Below the pieces are notes generated by a model that had not been told where the DNA came from, made no database searches, and saw nothing but the letters and a program-made list of their open reading frames with translations. The position numbers were made by a program, and so were the translations under genes. A stretch of DNA of 64,000 nt from Rhodocyclaceae bacterium (GTDB lineage: Bacteria; Pseudomonadota; Gammaproteobacteria; Burkholderiales; Usitatibacteraceae), in the NCBI GenBank assembly GCA_020247545.1, contig JADCIX010000005.1, forward strand, positions 186,001 to 250,000. Reading direction: 5' to 3'. Below are positions 8,757-18,167 of this stretch, in pieces (the stretch's first letter is position 1; each line of letters opens with the position of its first letter).

Positions 8757-8787
8757 CTTCAATGAACAACTAATTCTTAATCGGCGC

Positions 8788-10794
8788 TTACTTGCCCAGC
8801 AAATACTTGCTCAGGAACGTAATGGTCGAAAAGAACTGGTAATCCGCGTTCGCCTTCTTTGCGAAGCCGTGCCCTTCATCCAGAGCCGTCATATACCAAA
8901 CCGGTGTGCCGTTCTTTTTCACTGTGGCAACAATTTGGTCCGCCTCTTGATACGGTACGCGTGGATCGTTCTTGCCTTGCACCACAAACAGCGGCTTCTT
9001 GATCTTCGCCGCATTATTTAACGGCGCGATTTTCTCCATGAACTTGCGCATCTCCGGATCGCGCTCGTCGCCGTATTCAACACGACGCAGGTCGCGGCGA
9101 TAACTTTCGGTCTTCTCAAGGAAGGTGACAAAGTTTGAGATACCGACGACATCAATCGCCGCCGCGATGCGATCCGCATAGTTGGTCGATACGGCAAGCG
9201 ACATATAACCGCCGTAGCTGCCGCCGGTGACGGCGATCTTGCCGGCGTCCAGGTCTTTCTGGGTGGCGATCCAATCAAACAATGCGCCGATATCCTTGAC
9301 CGAATCTTCACGCAGCATACCGTTGTCGAGCTTCAAGAACGACTTACCGTAACCGCTGGAACCGCGCACGTTCGGGTAGATGATGCTGATGCCCATTTCA
9401 TCGGTGAAGTAGTTGTTACGCCCCATGAAGCCGGGCTGAAACTGTGCCTCGGGTCCACCGTGGATGTTGACTAACACCGGACGCTTACCTGGAAATTTGG
9501 CAGCAGGTGCGCGGTAGAGGAAGCCGGAAATCATGCGACCGTCAAACGTTTTCCAACGAACCAACTCGGGCTCGACAAATTTTGCCGCATCAACTTGCAT
9601 CGTTTCGTGAGTCGTCCAGCGTGTGACTTCGTTGGTCTTGACATTCACCGAATAGATCTCGGACGGGCTGGTTGCTGATGTCACGTTCATCGCGAGGTTG
9701 GTGCTATCACGATGCCAATCAACACCACCGATGGTACCCAGCGGCAATTTTGGCGATGGCATCAGCTTGTGGTCGGAGGTACGCATCAGGCGCAGCACGT
9801 TATTGCCGTCCTCGTTGGCAACAAACGCAATCATCTTGCCGTCATCCGATAAGTCAACACTTTGAATATCCCAGTTGATGTCACCCGTCAGGACCGTGTG
9901 TTTGCCGGTCGCAAGATCTATGTAGTTCAGACGCTGAAATTCACTGCCGCGATCGGTTAAGGCATAGAGCCCTTTGCCGTCATGGCTAAACTGCGCACCG
10001 CTATAGGCAACAGTTTCTTTGCCGTCTTTTTCAGTGAGACGGCGCGACTTGGCGGCGGCGATGTCAAACAACCAGAGGTAACTCTCGTTCGCCGAAACGT
10101 ATTCTAGGTAAACAAGTTGTTTGTTGTCCGGCGAAAAATTGAATCCAAACCAGCCGCCGCCTTCAAACTCTGCCAACTTTTTGACTGCCTCGGGTTTTAG
10201 CGGATCAGTGAGCCACAGCGTGGTGTTGATCCTGTCAGCAGACCCTTGGCGATTCACTGGTACGGTGGTGTACACCATTGGATTGCCACTCTTGGCAACC
10301 GCCACTCCGCCGACGCGAAGTCCATCCGGCGTGAGGGGAATCGCATCGGCAGCCCCGAACTCACGGCGATATATACGCACGACTTCATTACCGCCGGTGT
10401 CCTTGCCAAACACGTACGACTTTCCCTCGGGAGCCAAATACGATGCACTGCGCACCGGCTCGACGTAGTCGGTTAGCAACTCCATTTGGCCGCCCGGTTT
10501 GGTCAGGCGGTACATCTGCGGCGTGTTCTTGTGACGCCGGGAAAGCAGCATTTCCATCTTCGTTGGATGCCAGCCGGTGAAGCTGGTCGGCTTGAACTCC
10601 GTGTACTTCGCAACTTGCGCAGCCAAGCTCGCGGGAACAGCGGGTACGTTTTCCATCACCAGTGCGGCGGGCGGCGGCAACACAGCGTCTTGCGCGCTGG
10701 CGATGTTGGCGGTGGCACCGCCGAACGTCACAAGGCATGCTGCCAACAGCGGCAGGAAGCGCAGTAGACGTGTGGAACGACGCTGGTAGGTCAT
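8788..10794 (-). CDS. S9 family prolyl-oligopeptidase-type serine peptidase
   Basis: This exported 668-residue peptidase has a signal peptide (cleavage near SAQD, about residue 35), an N-terminal beta-propeller of WD/Kelch-like blades (about residues 60-420) and a C-terminal alpha/beta-hydrolase domain. The nucleophile serine is in GGSYGG; the acid is the Asp of GKNDPRVP and the base is the His of DEGHGF. It resembles the acylaminoacyl-/dipeptidyl-peptidase IV-like exported enzymes that trim short peptides in the periplasm. It is a single-gene unit with its own terminator. The exact cleavage preference is not predictable. Confidence 0.93.
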   Translation of the reverse strand: MTYQRRSTRLLRFLPLLAACLVTFGGATANIASAQDAVLPPPAALVMENVPAVPASLAAQVAKYTEFKPTSFTGWHPTKMEMLLSRRHKNTPQMYRLTKPGGQMELLTDYVEPVRSASYLAPEGKSYVFGKDTGGNEVVRIYRREFGAADAIPLTPDGLRVGGVAVAKSGNPMVYTTVPVNRQGSADRINTTLWLTDPLKPEAVKKLAEFEGGGWFGFNFSPDNKQLVYLEYVSANESYLWLFDIAAAKSRRLTEKDGKETVAYSGAQFSHDGKGLYALTDRGSEFQRLNYIDLATGKHTVLTGDINWDIQSVDLSDDGKMIAFVANEDGNNVLRLMRTSDHKLMPSPKLPLGTIGGVDWHRDSTNLAMNVTSATSPSEIYSVNVKTNEVTRWTTHETMQVDAAKFVEPELVRWKTFDGRMISGFLYRAPAAKFPGKRPVLVNIHGGPEAQFQPGFMGRNNYFTDEMGISIIYPNVRGSSGYGKSFLKLDNGMLREDSVKDIGALFDWIATQKDLDAGKIAVTGGSYGGYMSLAVSTNYADRIAAAIDVVGISNFVTFLEKTESYRRDLRRVEYGDERDPEMRKFMEKIAPLNNAAKIKKPLFVVQGKNDPRVPYQEADQIVATVKKNGTPVWYMTALDEGHGFAKKANADYQFFSTITFLSKYLLGK

Positions 10795-11274
10795 GTTGAA
10801 TCAATTCCTCATAAAGTTTTCAACCCATAAGACTACCAGAAAGGTTGCGCCTGTGTTTTCCGGCGCGGCCATTGCCGAAACTTCTCCAAAGCGACGCAGC
10901 GCAGGAGGCGGGGCATGGTCGACAACGCGAAAAAAGGCGTTTTCATCAGTCTTTTATTGGCGCGCGTTTCCAGTTATTTTCGCCTGAAGATGACCGCCAA
11001 TTAAGGGCTTTGGCCATCAACGTCATGCTACCGATTTAACGGTAGTGCCAGCAGCTGCTCGTGTTTGCTAGGCCCCGCCAGCAGTGGTGCGGGTTATTGT
11101 TTGCCCCAATCGTCGTGCCCCGCACCGTAAAACGGTGACAACGGAAGACCGCATCGCGGCGACGTAGCCCGTTGGTGTTATCGACGGGTTGATATGGCGG
11201 GGGGCGACCGCGAAGGCTCCTGCGGTGCGGGCGGTGACGGTGATCGGGCACCAGACATTGCCCAAGCTCGGGGG
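10795..11274. other. Long divergent intergenic region
   Basis: No convincing gene lies in this 480-bp stretch between the S9 peptidase and the TetR gene. It contains palindrome copy C and a short perfect dyad, CACCGT (11123-11128)/ACGGTG (11132-11137), which could be an operator. Small ORFs here have no recognisable features. Confidence 0.6.
10951..11005. repeat. Palindromic intergenic repeat, copy C
   Basis: TTTATTGGCGCGCGTTTCCA, a short loop, then CGCCTGAAGATGACCGCCAA reproduces the repeat with several arm mismatches. It lies between divergent genes, so at this site it is not a simple shared terminator. Confidence 0.7.
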
Positions 11275-11303
11275 TTGACACATTTACAGAAAATCTTAAT
11301 AAT
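11275..11303 (+). promoter_or_regulatory. Sigma-70 promoter of the tetR-exporter operon
   Basis: TTGACA (11275-11280) is followed after 16-17 bp by TAATAAT (11297-11303). This places transcription start at about 11310 and rules out in-frame ATG 11302, which falls in the -10 box. The TetR product probably binds here, but I see no clear symmetrical operator across the boxes. Confidence 0.6.
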
Positions 11304-11331
11304 GCGACGAACTACTCCATTTAATAAAGCA

Positions 11332-11925
11332 ATGGCTCGTACTAAAGACCATATGTTGCACGAGAAGCGCCAAGAGGAAATCCTCTTGGCGGCGGCACGT
11401 GTGTTCAAGACAAGAGGTTTTCACGCCGCGCGCACCGAGGACATATGTGCCGAAGCTGGCTTGAGCGCAGGTACCGTGTTTCGGCACTTTCCTGATAAGC
11501 GCGCAATGATTGCCGCCATCGCGGCGCGGGAATTGGAGCATTACCAACTGGAAGTGCAACGGCTGGCGACGAGAGAAGGTTTGCAGTGGCTGACGCGGCT
11601 CACTGAAAAAGAGCTTTCCGAGCTGCTATGTCCAACGGTCTATGACCTCGGCGCCGACAGCTGGCTCGAATTGGTTCGCGACGAAGCGGGGCGCAAGCAA
11701 CTATTGGGGGTGGACAAGAAGTTGCGGGCCACACTGGCTGCGGCGCTATCACGAGGCCAAAAAGAAGGGTGGGTGCGAAAGTCCTTGGAGCCTCATGGCG
11801 CGGTGAATGTGATTTTGGCCGTGTTTTCGGGCTTAGCCTTTGATCAGGAAATCGGCGCGCGCACGACGACTGCCGCGACTGCAGCAACGCTGTCGGCTCT
11901 GTTTAGCCACTTTATTCGAGCGTAA
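11332..11925 (+). CDS. TetR family transcriptional regulator
   Basis: The regulator is 197 residues from ATG 11332. The N-terminal helix-turn-helix reads TRGFHAARTEDICAEAGLSA followed by GTVFRHFPDKRAM, the canonical TetR DNA-binding region; the rest is an all-helical ligand-binding domain. Open reading frame extends upstream to 11194, but the promoter at 11275-11303 makes starts at 11302 or earlier unlikely. ATG 11353 is a further alternative. It heads a seven-gene operon encoding an ABC exporter, an outer-membrane channel and an MFS carrier, so it is the likely local repressor, with the ligand probably an exported compound. Confidence 0.9.
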   Translation: MARTKDHMLHEKRQEEILLAAARVFKTRGFHAARTEDICAEAGLSAGTVFRHFPDKRAMIAAIAARELEHYQLEVQRLATREGLQWLTRLTEKELSELLCPTVYDLGADSWLELVRDEAGRKQLLGVDKKLRATLAAALSRGQKEGWVRKSLEPHGAVNVILAVFSGLAFDQEIGARTTTAATAATLSALFSHFIRA

Positions 11926-11941
11926 AGCAAGGCAGAATCGC

Positions 11942-12412
11942 ATGGGCAAAACACATCTCACGGTGCGACGGATTACTCCGTTTATTATTATCGGGCTGCT
12001 ATTCGTTCCAGCCTATGCGGAGCCGCGCGGCCACTGGAGATTTGTTGACGATGGCATGGGCATCGAACTGCGTTCATGCAACATGGGCGCTGCAACGCTG
12101 TGCGGCGTGATCACGCAGCTTCCAAGGTCGGCGGCGGCCTTGCCTGCCGAAGATCGAAAGGCTCTGTGCGGGTTGGTAGTGCTCGGCGATATGCAGCCCG
12201 CAAAGACCAAAGAAGGTGAACTTGCGCGGCTCGACGGTTGGGCGGACGACATCGAGTCGATGACCCCCGGTGGCAAGGCGCGGCGCTACGCAGCGAGTGT
12301 GGTCGTCCTGTCCGAGAACAGCGCCCGCCTGGATGTGAGAGGCGCGTTCGGCATCGTCATCGACCGCCTTCAATTGATGCGCGCTCTCACGCCCATCACC
12401 GACTGCAAGTGA
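11942..12412 (+). CDS. DUF2147 family exported protein
   Basis: This 156-residue protein has a signal peptide (ITPFIIIGLLFVPAYA) and the DUF2147 pattern: GHWRFVDDGMGIELRSC near the mature N-terminus, CGVI, and a late RLDVRG strand. DUF2147 proteins are small periplasmic beta-barrel or lipocalin-like proteins of unknown function. I take ATG 11942, 16 bp after the tetR stop, because it begins the signal peptide; an in-frame ATG at 11840 lies inside tetR. The position between the regulator and an ABC exporter hints at a periplasmic accessory or cargo-binding role, which is inference. Confidence 0.8.
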   Translation: MGKTHLTVRRITPFIIIGLLFVPAYAEPRGHWRFVDDGMGIELRSCNMGAATLCGVITQLPRSAAALPAEDRKALCGLVVLGDMQPAKTKEGELARLDGWADDIESMTPGGKARRYAASVVVLSENSARLDVRGAFGIVIDRLQLMRALTPITDCK

Positions 12413-12419
12413 TCTCGCC

Positions 12420-13544
12420 ATGGTCTCTATCGCCCGCTCCATGTTGTTGTTCGATTGGCGCCGCTACCTCGCCGCCGTGCTCGCCGTGACGTTCTCCGGG
12501 CTGCTGGTGATCGTGCAGCTCGCGCTGTTACTCGGCATGTTCAGCACCGTCTCCGTTGTCGTCGATCGGTCCGCCGCGGACCTGTGGATCGGTTATCGAA
12601 ACACCCAAAGCGTCGATCTCGGACGACCGATTGCGCGGGAAGCCGACGCGCGTGCCTGGGCGCACCGCGGCGTCGAGCGTGTCGAGCGCTACGCGAGCGC
12701 CTATGGCGACCTGCGCCGTGAAGACGGTGTGCCGGTGTCGGTGATCATCAACGGAATCGACGCGTCACCCGCCGCCCTCGCGTTCGCGAAGCTGTTGTCG
12801 CCCGATCAACGTGCGCTGCTGCGTGCACCCGATGCGATCCTGATCGATGCAACCGATACCCGCAAGCTCGGGGCTCGCGTCGGCACGGCTGTCGAGATCA
12901 ACGGCAAGCGCGCGCGCATCGTTGGCGTGGTCGAGGGCCTGCGCGCCATCGGTGGTGTCAACGTCGTTGCGTCCCACGCGACGGCGCGCGCGCTAGCACC
13001 GGAAACCGCGAATCTGCCGACCTTCTCCCTCGTGCGGCTCAAGCCCGGTTATGCCGCAGATGTCGTGGCCGGGGAAATCGCAGACAACGCTCGGGTGCCG
13101 CGCTACAGCGTCTGGACGGCGAAGGACTTCTCGATCCGTTCGCAGACTTACTGGTTGCTTGAATCGGGAGCGGGCATCGGCTCAGGCTTCGCCTCGTTGC
13201 TGGCGCTGCTGGTTGGCCTGGTGATCACCAGTCAGACGCTGTCGGGCACCATTCTCGCTTCGATCAAAGAGTTCGCCGCGCTACGCGCGCTTGGCGTTTC
13301 GCAAGGTTCTTTGCGCGCGGTCGTTATCGAGCAGGCAGCGTGGGTAGGCTTGGCGGGGTTGACGGTGACCGCGCTGCTCACCGGCACCGTCGCCTGGTTC
13401 GGCCACATGGGGCGGATCGCCATGTCATTCCCATGGTGGATGCTGCTTGCGTCGGCCACGGCACTGATGGGTATCGCGGTGGTCTCTGGCCTGCTCGCGC
13501 TGCGCCCGCTGCTGCAAACCGAACCCGCTTCGCTACTGCGTTGA
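12420..13544 (+). CDS. ABC exporter permease, DevC/FtsX type
   Basis: The product is a 374-residue permease of the MacB/FtsX fold. It has one N-terminal helix (about residues 16-40), a large periplasmic domain (about 45-250) and three C-terminal helices (about 255-280, 300-322, 335-362). Sequence style is closer to DevC, the permease of DevBCA glycolipid/drug exporters, than to MacB because the ATPase is a separate protein. It works with the ATPase at 13555, the adaptor at 14282 and the outer-membrane protein at 15232 as a tripartite pump. Substrate unknown. Confidence 0.88.
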   Translation: MVSIARSMLLFDWRRYLAAVLAVTFSGLLVIVQLALLLGMFSTVSVVVDRSAADLWIGYRNTQSVDLGRPIAREADARAWAHRGVERVERYASAYGDLRREDGVPVSVIINGIDASPAALAFAKLLSPDQRALLRAPDAILIDATDTRKLGARVGTAVEINGKRARIVGVVEGLRAIGGVNVVASHATARALAPETANLPTFSLVRLKPGYAADVVAGEIADNARVPRYSVWTAKDFSIRSQTYWLLESGAGIGSGFASLLALLVGLVITSQTLSGTILASIKEFAALRALGVSQGSLRAVVIEQAAWVGLAGLTVTALLTGTVAWFGHMGRIAMSFPWWMLLASATALMGIAVVSGLLALRPLLQTEPASLLR

Positions 13545-13554
13545 GGACGCCTCA

Positions 13555-14292
13555 ATGACGTCCCCCACAATCATCAGTCAGTCCATCTCCAAGGGGTTTG
13601 ACACCGGCAAGGTGCACCTGCAGGTGATCAAAGACAGTTCTCTTGCCATCCTGCCTGGAGAACTGACCCTCGTGATCGGGCCGTCCGGTTCCGGCAAGAG
13701 CACGATGTTGTCCATGATGTCCGGGCTGCTTCGCCCCGACACCGGCCATGTGCTGGCGTTGGGTGTGGACCTGTGGCCCCTGGGCGAAGCCGCGCTGGAT
13801 CGCTTCCGGCTTGTGAACTGCGGTTTCGTATTTCAGGGTTTCAACCTGTTCAGTGGCTTGACCGCGCTGGAGAACGTGATCCTGCCGCTGCAATACCTTG
13901 GCGTGCGGGGTACGGAAGCGGCGACCCGCGCCCGGCGCGCGCTCGATGAGGTGGGGCTCGGTCACCGCACCCACCTTCGTCCTGCTGAGCTGTCAGGCGG
14001 GGAAAAGCAGCGCGTGGCAATTGCGCGAGCGCTGGTGAAGAACCCCGCGCTGATCTTCGCCGACGAACCCACCTCGGCGCTGGACAAAACCAACGGCCAG
14101 ATCGTGATCGACCTCTTGAAGCACATTGCCGCAGATCACGGCACCACGGTACTCGGCGTCACGCATGACCCACGCTTGCTCTCCCATGCCGATCGCGTGA
14201 TCGAGCTGGAAGACGGAAACGTGGTGCGCGACCGTCGCACGCCCCACAACAACACAACGAATAACGCAAAGGACCACAACCATGCTGCATAG
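13555..14292 (+). CDS. ABC exporter ATP-binding protein, DevA/LolD/MacB type
   Basis: This 245-residue ATPase contains Walker A GPSGSGKST (about residues 42-50), a Q-loop in FVFQGFNLF, signature LSGGEKQRVAIARAL and Walker B LIFADEPTSALD, followed by H-loop VTHDPRL. These match the LolD/MacB/DevA subfamily, which powers mechanotransmission exporters. It starts 10 bp after the permease gene and its last 11 bp overlap the adaptor gene, so the three are translated together. It energises periplasm-to-outside transport by the partner permease. Confidence 0.93.
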   Translation: MTSPTIISQSISKGFDTGKVHLQVIKDSSLAILPGELTLVIGPSGSGKSTMLSMMSGLLRPDTGHVLALGVDLWPLGEAALDRFRLVNCGFVFQGFNLFSGLTALENVILPLQYLGVRGTEAATRARRALDEVGLGHRTHLRPAELSGGEKQRVAIARALVKNPALIFADEPTSALDKTNGQIVIDLLKHIAADHGTTVLGVTHDPRLLSHADRVIELEDGNVVRDRRTPHNNTTNNAKDHNHAA

Positions 14293-15223
14293 CTACCCCT
14301 GGCACCACTCTAGAAGTGTTGCGACCCGCGCGGCTCTGATCGGCCTTGTGAGCCTGCTCCTGGCCGCTTGCGACGAGCAACACTCCGCACCGCCTGCACC
14401 GCCCGCGATGGTTGGGGCGTCCGGCTACGCGCTGGCCAGCGCGAAGGGAAAAGTGGACATTGAAGGAGGCGTCATCCGGCTAGCGGCACGGCGTGACGGC
14501 GTTATCGCTGAGGTGCTGATTGAAGAAGGCGCACGCGTCAAGCGCGGTCAGGTGCTGGCGCTGCTGGACGACGCAACCGCGCGCAGCAACCTCTCTCTTG
14601 CGGAACGCGAGGTGCAGCAGGCCGCAAAGGAGCGCGAGAAGAGCGCGGTGGAGCTGGCCGCTGCCGAACGCGAGGTGATGCGGCTCGAACCGTTGGCGCG
14701 CAACGAAACCGTACCCCGGCAGGAACTCGACCGCGCCCGCGATGCCCATGCCCTCGCCGCAGTTGCCGTCCAGACCGCCCTGGCCAGCATCGAAACCGCA
14801 CGTGCACGGCAGGCAGTTGCGGCGCGCGAGGTGGAGGAACGCAAGGTGGTCGCACCGCTCGATGGCCAGGTCATCCAACGTCAAGCGCGGCCGGGCAACG
14901 GTGTGAGCACACTCAACGTGACACCGCTCTTCCTGTTTGCGCCGGATGTGCCGAGGATCGTGCGGGCGGAACTGGAGGAACAGTACCTGAGCGTCGTCGC
15001 TCCGAACCAAGCCGCCGAAATCGTGCTGGAAGCCGACAATGCCCAGACCTGGCGCGGCAACGTGTTGCGCGTGGGGCGCGTGGTCGGCGCACGCACGCCG
15101 AGCGACGATCCGGGCGAAAAGCAGGACAACCGCGTGGTCGAGGTCGTGGTGAGTTTCGAAGACGCGCCAACCCTATTGATCGGCCAGCGCGTTGTTGTGC
15201 GCTTGCTGGCCAACACGCGATAG
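14282..15223 (+). CDS. HlyD-family membrane fusion lipoprotein (DevB-like)
   Basis: This 313-residue periplasmic adaptor has a signal peptide with lipobox LAAC (Cys at about residue 30), so it is probably anchored to the inner membrane by lipid. A biotinyl-lipoyl-like half (about 60-90), a long coiled-coil hairpin (about 100-185), a second lipoyl half (VVAPLDGQVIQRQARPGN) and a beta-barrel follow in order. It joins the permease to the outer-membrane channel. The start overlaps the ATPase gene by 11 bp. It would be the specific partner of the NodT-type channel next door. Confidence 0.9.
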   Translation: MLHSYPWHHSRSVATRAALIGLVSLLLAACDEQHSAPPAPPAMVGASGYALASAKGKVDIEGGVIRLAARRDGVIAEVLIEEGARVKRGQVLALLDDATARSNLSLAEREVQQAAKEREKSAVELAAAEREVMRLEPLARNETVPRQELDRARDAHALAAVAVQTALASIETARARQAVAAREVEERKVVAPLDGQVIQRQARPGNGVSTLNVTPLFLFAPDVPRIVRAELEEQYLSVVAPNQAAEIVLEADNAQTWRGNVLRVGRVVGARTPSDDPGEKQDNRVVEVVVSFEDAPTLLIGQRVVVRLLANTR

Positions 15224-15231
15224 GAGGCAGG

Positions 15232-16644
15232 ATGATGTTCTGCAAAACGGGGATGCTGATCGCCTTGCTGGCGCTCTTGACCGGCTGTGCATCGAAGCTT
15301 GTGCGTGCACCCGAACCGGTGGCGACACCGGCGGTCTGGTCGGCCCGGATCGACACCGCCGCAGCTGTTGCTGCACCGGTCGCCGCGTGGTGGGAAGAAC
15401 TGGCCGACGACCAACTCAACCGGCTGGTGGAACTGGCATTGCGGGACGGCGCCGACGTGAGCGTAGCTGCGGCGCGGGTTCGTCAAGCGCGCGCTTTCGC
15501 CAAAGAAGCCGGCGCGAACCGGATACCTCAGGTTGACGTGGGGGTCGTGGGCTCGCGGGAACGTATCTCCAAGACTTCTCTGCGTGATGGGGAAGGCGGC
15601 AAGCAGACGATCCCGGCCTACCGCCAGTCAAACTTCGCCGCACGGCTCGATGCTCGTTACGAGCTTGACCTGCTTGGACGGCTGGCGCTCGGCGAGCGTG
15701 CCGCGGCAGCAGAATCGGCAGCGAGCCACGAGGAACTGCGCGCCGTGCGCCAATGGTTGGCACGGGAAGTTGTGTTGGCCTACGCTGATCTGCGACTGGC
15801 CGATGAACGCGCCGCACTCTCGCGTGAGGTAAGCGTTCGCCTGAGCGAGCTGCTGAACACTGAGCAGGATCGCCTGAAGGCAGGTCTCGTCGCGCGCGAG
15901 CGCTTGCGCGTGGCGGAGCGGACGCTCGCCGAAACAAGCGACGCGCAGGCCGCCCTCGCCCATGAGCGGCAAGCGACGCTGGCCCGCCTCGCGACTCTGC
16001 TCGGCCTATCGACAGGTGAGTTGCAGGTTGAGGTCCGTACGGACTATTTCGCACGGCTCGGCTTGTCCGGCGCAGTGACGCCCGACTTGCCTGCCACGGT
16101 GCTCGAGCGGCGCGCCGACGTGGCGGCGGCTTGGCAGCGCGTGCTCGCCGCGAGCGACCAGGCCGAGCGCGCGCGCCTTGAGCGCTATCCGGCGTTGGCC
16201 TTGACTGGCAGCGCGGGCTATGTGAGTGAGGCGTTTCGCCGATGGCTGAGCGGCGACGCCTTGGCGTGGCTCCTGCAAACAGCCCTTCAGGCCCCGTTGT
16301 TCGACGGCGGGCGCATCGAGGCACGCACTGAACAGGCGCGTGCCACAGTCGATGAATTGCATGCCCAGCACCGCAAGCTGGTGGTGAGCGCCCTGGCCGA
16401 AGCCGAAACCGCCTTGTCGGCCACGCAGACCGCGCGCGAAAGGGCCGCGTTCGCCGAGGCCGAGCTGGTGCGCCGCGTGGCGGATCGCGCCGCAGCGGCA
16501 GACTTGCGAGCTGCAGGGATGGGCAGCAGACCCGAACTGGTCCAGAAAGAAGTTGAGCAGCTTGCTGCCGCCGAGACCCTGAGCGCCCGGCGGCACGATC
16601 TGCTGGTGGCATGGGCCAACACCCAGAAGGCGCTTGGTCTATGA
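15232..16644 (+). CDS. NodT/TolC-type outer-membrane efflux lipoprotein
   Basis: This 470-residue outer-membrane factor begins with a lipoprotein signal (lipobox LTGC). Two tandem outer-membrane-efflux repeats form the TolC-type channel, with coiled-coil segments rich in Ala, Glu and Arg. Motifs such as ATVLERRADVAAAW and PLFDGGRIEAR are hallmarks of the NodT family. It supplies the exit duct for the ABC exporter encoded just upstream, with 8 bp separating it from the adaptor gene. A second Met one codon in is an equally possible start. A long antisense ORF across this gene is a GC-rich shadow. Confidence 0.92.
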   Translation: MMFCKTGMLIALLALLTGCASKLVRAPEPVATPAVWSARIDTAAAVAAPVAAWWEELADDQLNRLVELALRDGADVSVAAARVRQARAFAKEAGANRIPQVDVGVVGSRERISKTSLRDGEGGKQTIPAYRQSNFAARLDARYELDLLGRLALGERAAAAESAASHEELRAVRQWLAREVVLAYADLRLADERAALSREVSVRLSELLNTEQDRLKAGLVARERLRVAERTLAETSDAQAALAHERQATLARLATLLGLSTGELQVEVRTDYFARLGLSGAVTPDLPATVLERRADVAAAWQRVLAASDQAERARLERYPALALTGSAGYVSEAFRRWLSGDALAWLLQTALQAPLFDGGRIEARTEQARATVDELHAQHRKLVVSALAEAETALSATQTARERAAFAEAELVRRVADRAAAADLRAAGMGSRPELVQKEVEQLAAAETLSARRHDLLVAWANTQKALGL

Positions 16645-17867
16645 TGCTGACAGCACCGCATCGCGCGCTAGCATTGCGCGCCTTTGTTGTACTACCAGGC
16701 GCGCTGGTAGAAGGTGCGCTGGCCGTCGCGCTTCCGTGGCTCGTGACGCGCGCCAGTCTCGGCACGCCTTGGCTGGGTGTACTGCCCGCGCTGCTCGTTG
16801 CCGCAGCGTTGGTTGGCGCGCTCGCGGCACCGTTTGCGGCAAAGTACTTCGGATCACGCCGCGTTGTGCTCGGTGGTGCACTATTGGCCGCCACCGGCCT
16901 CGGTATCGCGACCACGCTTTTGCTGCTAGGGTTCACCGCAGCGGCATTTGGCGTGGCGTTGACCGTGATTGCCGCCGATGGCTTGGCCGATGTGACATTC
17001 AATGCGCGCACGCCATTCATGGCCCGCCTCTCGCGCGTGCCGCTCCAGCAGTTCACTAGCGCGAACTGGCTATGGAGCGTTGGTGGGGTCGCTCTCGGCG
17101 GTGCCATGGCGGGTGTCGCCATAAGTGATGAGATGCGCCCAACATCAGCGATTACGTGGCTTGCTGCGAGTATGGCCGTGCTGGCTTTTCTTGTTGCGCT
17201 GGCACTGACGGTGCTGATGCCGCGCGATTCGCGGATTTCGCATGGCGTCGCTGGCGAGCGACCCAATGCCCCGAAGCGGGACCCCCGGAATCCGCGCATC
17301 TTGCTGCTGTTCGCACTGATCGCCGGCCTGAGTTTTCTCTACGGTCCGGTCGATAACTTGTTGGCGCCCGCGCGTTTGGCAAGCAACGGTCGCGATGCTT
17401 CCACCTTTGGAGCGCTGGTGGCGGTGGGTGCGATGGGCCTAGCCATGGGACTGATGCTAACGCATGCCGTCTGCACAGACCGCTATGGCAAGACGCTACT
17501 CTTGGTTGGCCTTGCGGGCATCGTCGCGCAGATCGCCTTGCTGTGGTGGCTACCGAGGGACCCCGCCCTCGTGCTAGGTTCGTTCGTTACGGCTGCGGTC
17601 GCCGCGCCGCTACTGCCGTTGCTGCAGAGCTCTGCATTGAAGGCGGTGGCATCGATCCATCGTACTGCGATGCTCGCCGCAGCGGTCACTACGGTTAGCC
17701 TAGCCGATCTCGTTGGCACTGCCGTGTTCGGTGCCCTAGCGGGCGCTGTGGGCACAGGCTGTGCGCTGGGGGTCGCCACAGTGCTGGCGGTTTTGGGTTT
17801 CGCGGTTGCGCTGCCGATCACATCGAAAGTGGTGTCGCCTCAGACGACATCGAATCCCAGCAGTTGA
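16641..17867 (+). CDS. Major facilitator superfamily transporter
   Basis: A 408-residue MFS-fold protein with about twelve helices and a loop near residue 205 rich in charged residues between the two six-helix halves. The start at 16641 overlaps the stop of the channel gene (ATGA), indicating coupled translation. No substrate-specific motif stands out; overall pattern is of MFS drug or metabolite exporters. An inner-membrane MFS pump in the same operon as an ABC tripartite exporter could deliver the same compound to the periplasm for onward export. That division of labour is inference. Confidence 0.85.
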   Translation: MMLTAPHRALALRAFVVLPGALVEGALAVALPWLVTRASLGTPWLGVLPALLVAAALVGALAAPFAAKYFGSRRVVLGGALLAATGLGIATTLLLLGFTAAAFGVALTVIAADGLADVTFNARTPFMARLSRVPLQQFTSANWLWSVGGVALGGAMAGVAISDEMRPTSAITWLAASMAVLAFLVALALTVLMPRDSRISHGVAGERPNAPKRDPRNPRILLLFALIAGLSFLYGPVDNLLAPARLASNGRDASTFGALVAVGAMGLAMGLMLTHAVCTDRYGKTLLLVGLAGIVAQIALLWWLPRDPALVLGSFVTAAVAAPLLPLLQSSALKAVASIHRTAMLAAAVTTVSLADLVGTAVFGALAGAVGTGCALGVATVLAVLGFAVALPITSKVVSPQTTSNPSS

Positions 17868-18167
17868 ACTAACCCCGCTCTAGAAGAGCAGGTTCAAGTA
17901 AGCGCGTCGGACGCCACCGAAACATGAGACCCACTGCGGGTGCGGCAGCTTCTTGGAATATTTGAGGCTTGAGGCCACCCTGAGAGGGTATCAGGGGATG
18001 CGATCAGGCACACGCGCACTCGGACAAAAAAACGAAATTCGATTTCTGACGGACCATTTCAAGCAAAACAGCCTGAAACTGCTCGTCAGTGCTCGTGTTT
18101 GTGATCGCGTTTCTCGCACTGTACTGGGCGCACTCGGCGCAGTCCGCAGACTACCCAAGGACACAAC
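17868..18167. other. Convergent intergenic region
   Basis: This 300-bp gap holds no gene that I can support. It contains a weak 5-bp hairpin near 17877-17889 just after the MFS stop and palindrome copy I. Both flanking genes end here. Confidence 0.6.
18048..18087. repeat. Palindromic intergenic repeat, copy I
   Basis: GACGGACCATTTCAAGCA, a five-base spacer, then GCCTGAAACTGCTCGTC preserves both arms with scattered mismatches. It lies between the convergent MFS and BNR-repeat genes. Confidence 0.6.

Noticed and set aside
15416-17299. 627-codon antisense ORF across the outer-membrane channel and MFS genes
   Set aside because: It is Ser/Arg/Ala/Pro-rich with no domain pattern, and both sense-strand genes have clear family motifs; a typical GC-rich shadow frame.
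17877-17889. Hairpin GCTCT-AGA-AGAGC after the MFS gene as intrinsic terminator
   Set aside because: Only 5 bp of stem with no T-run; too weak to call.
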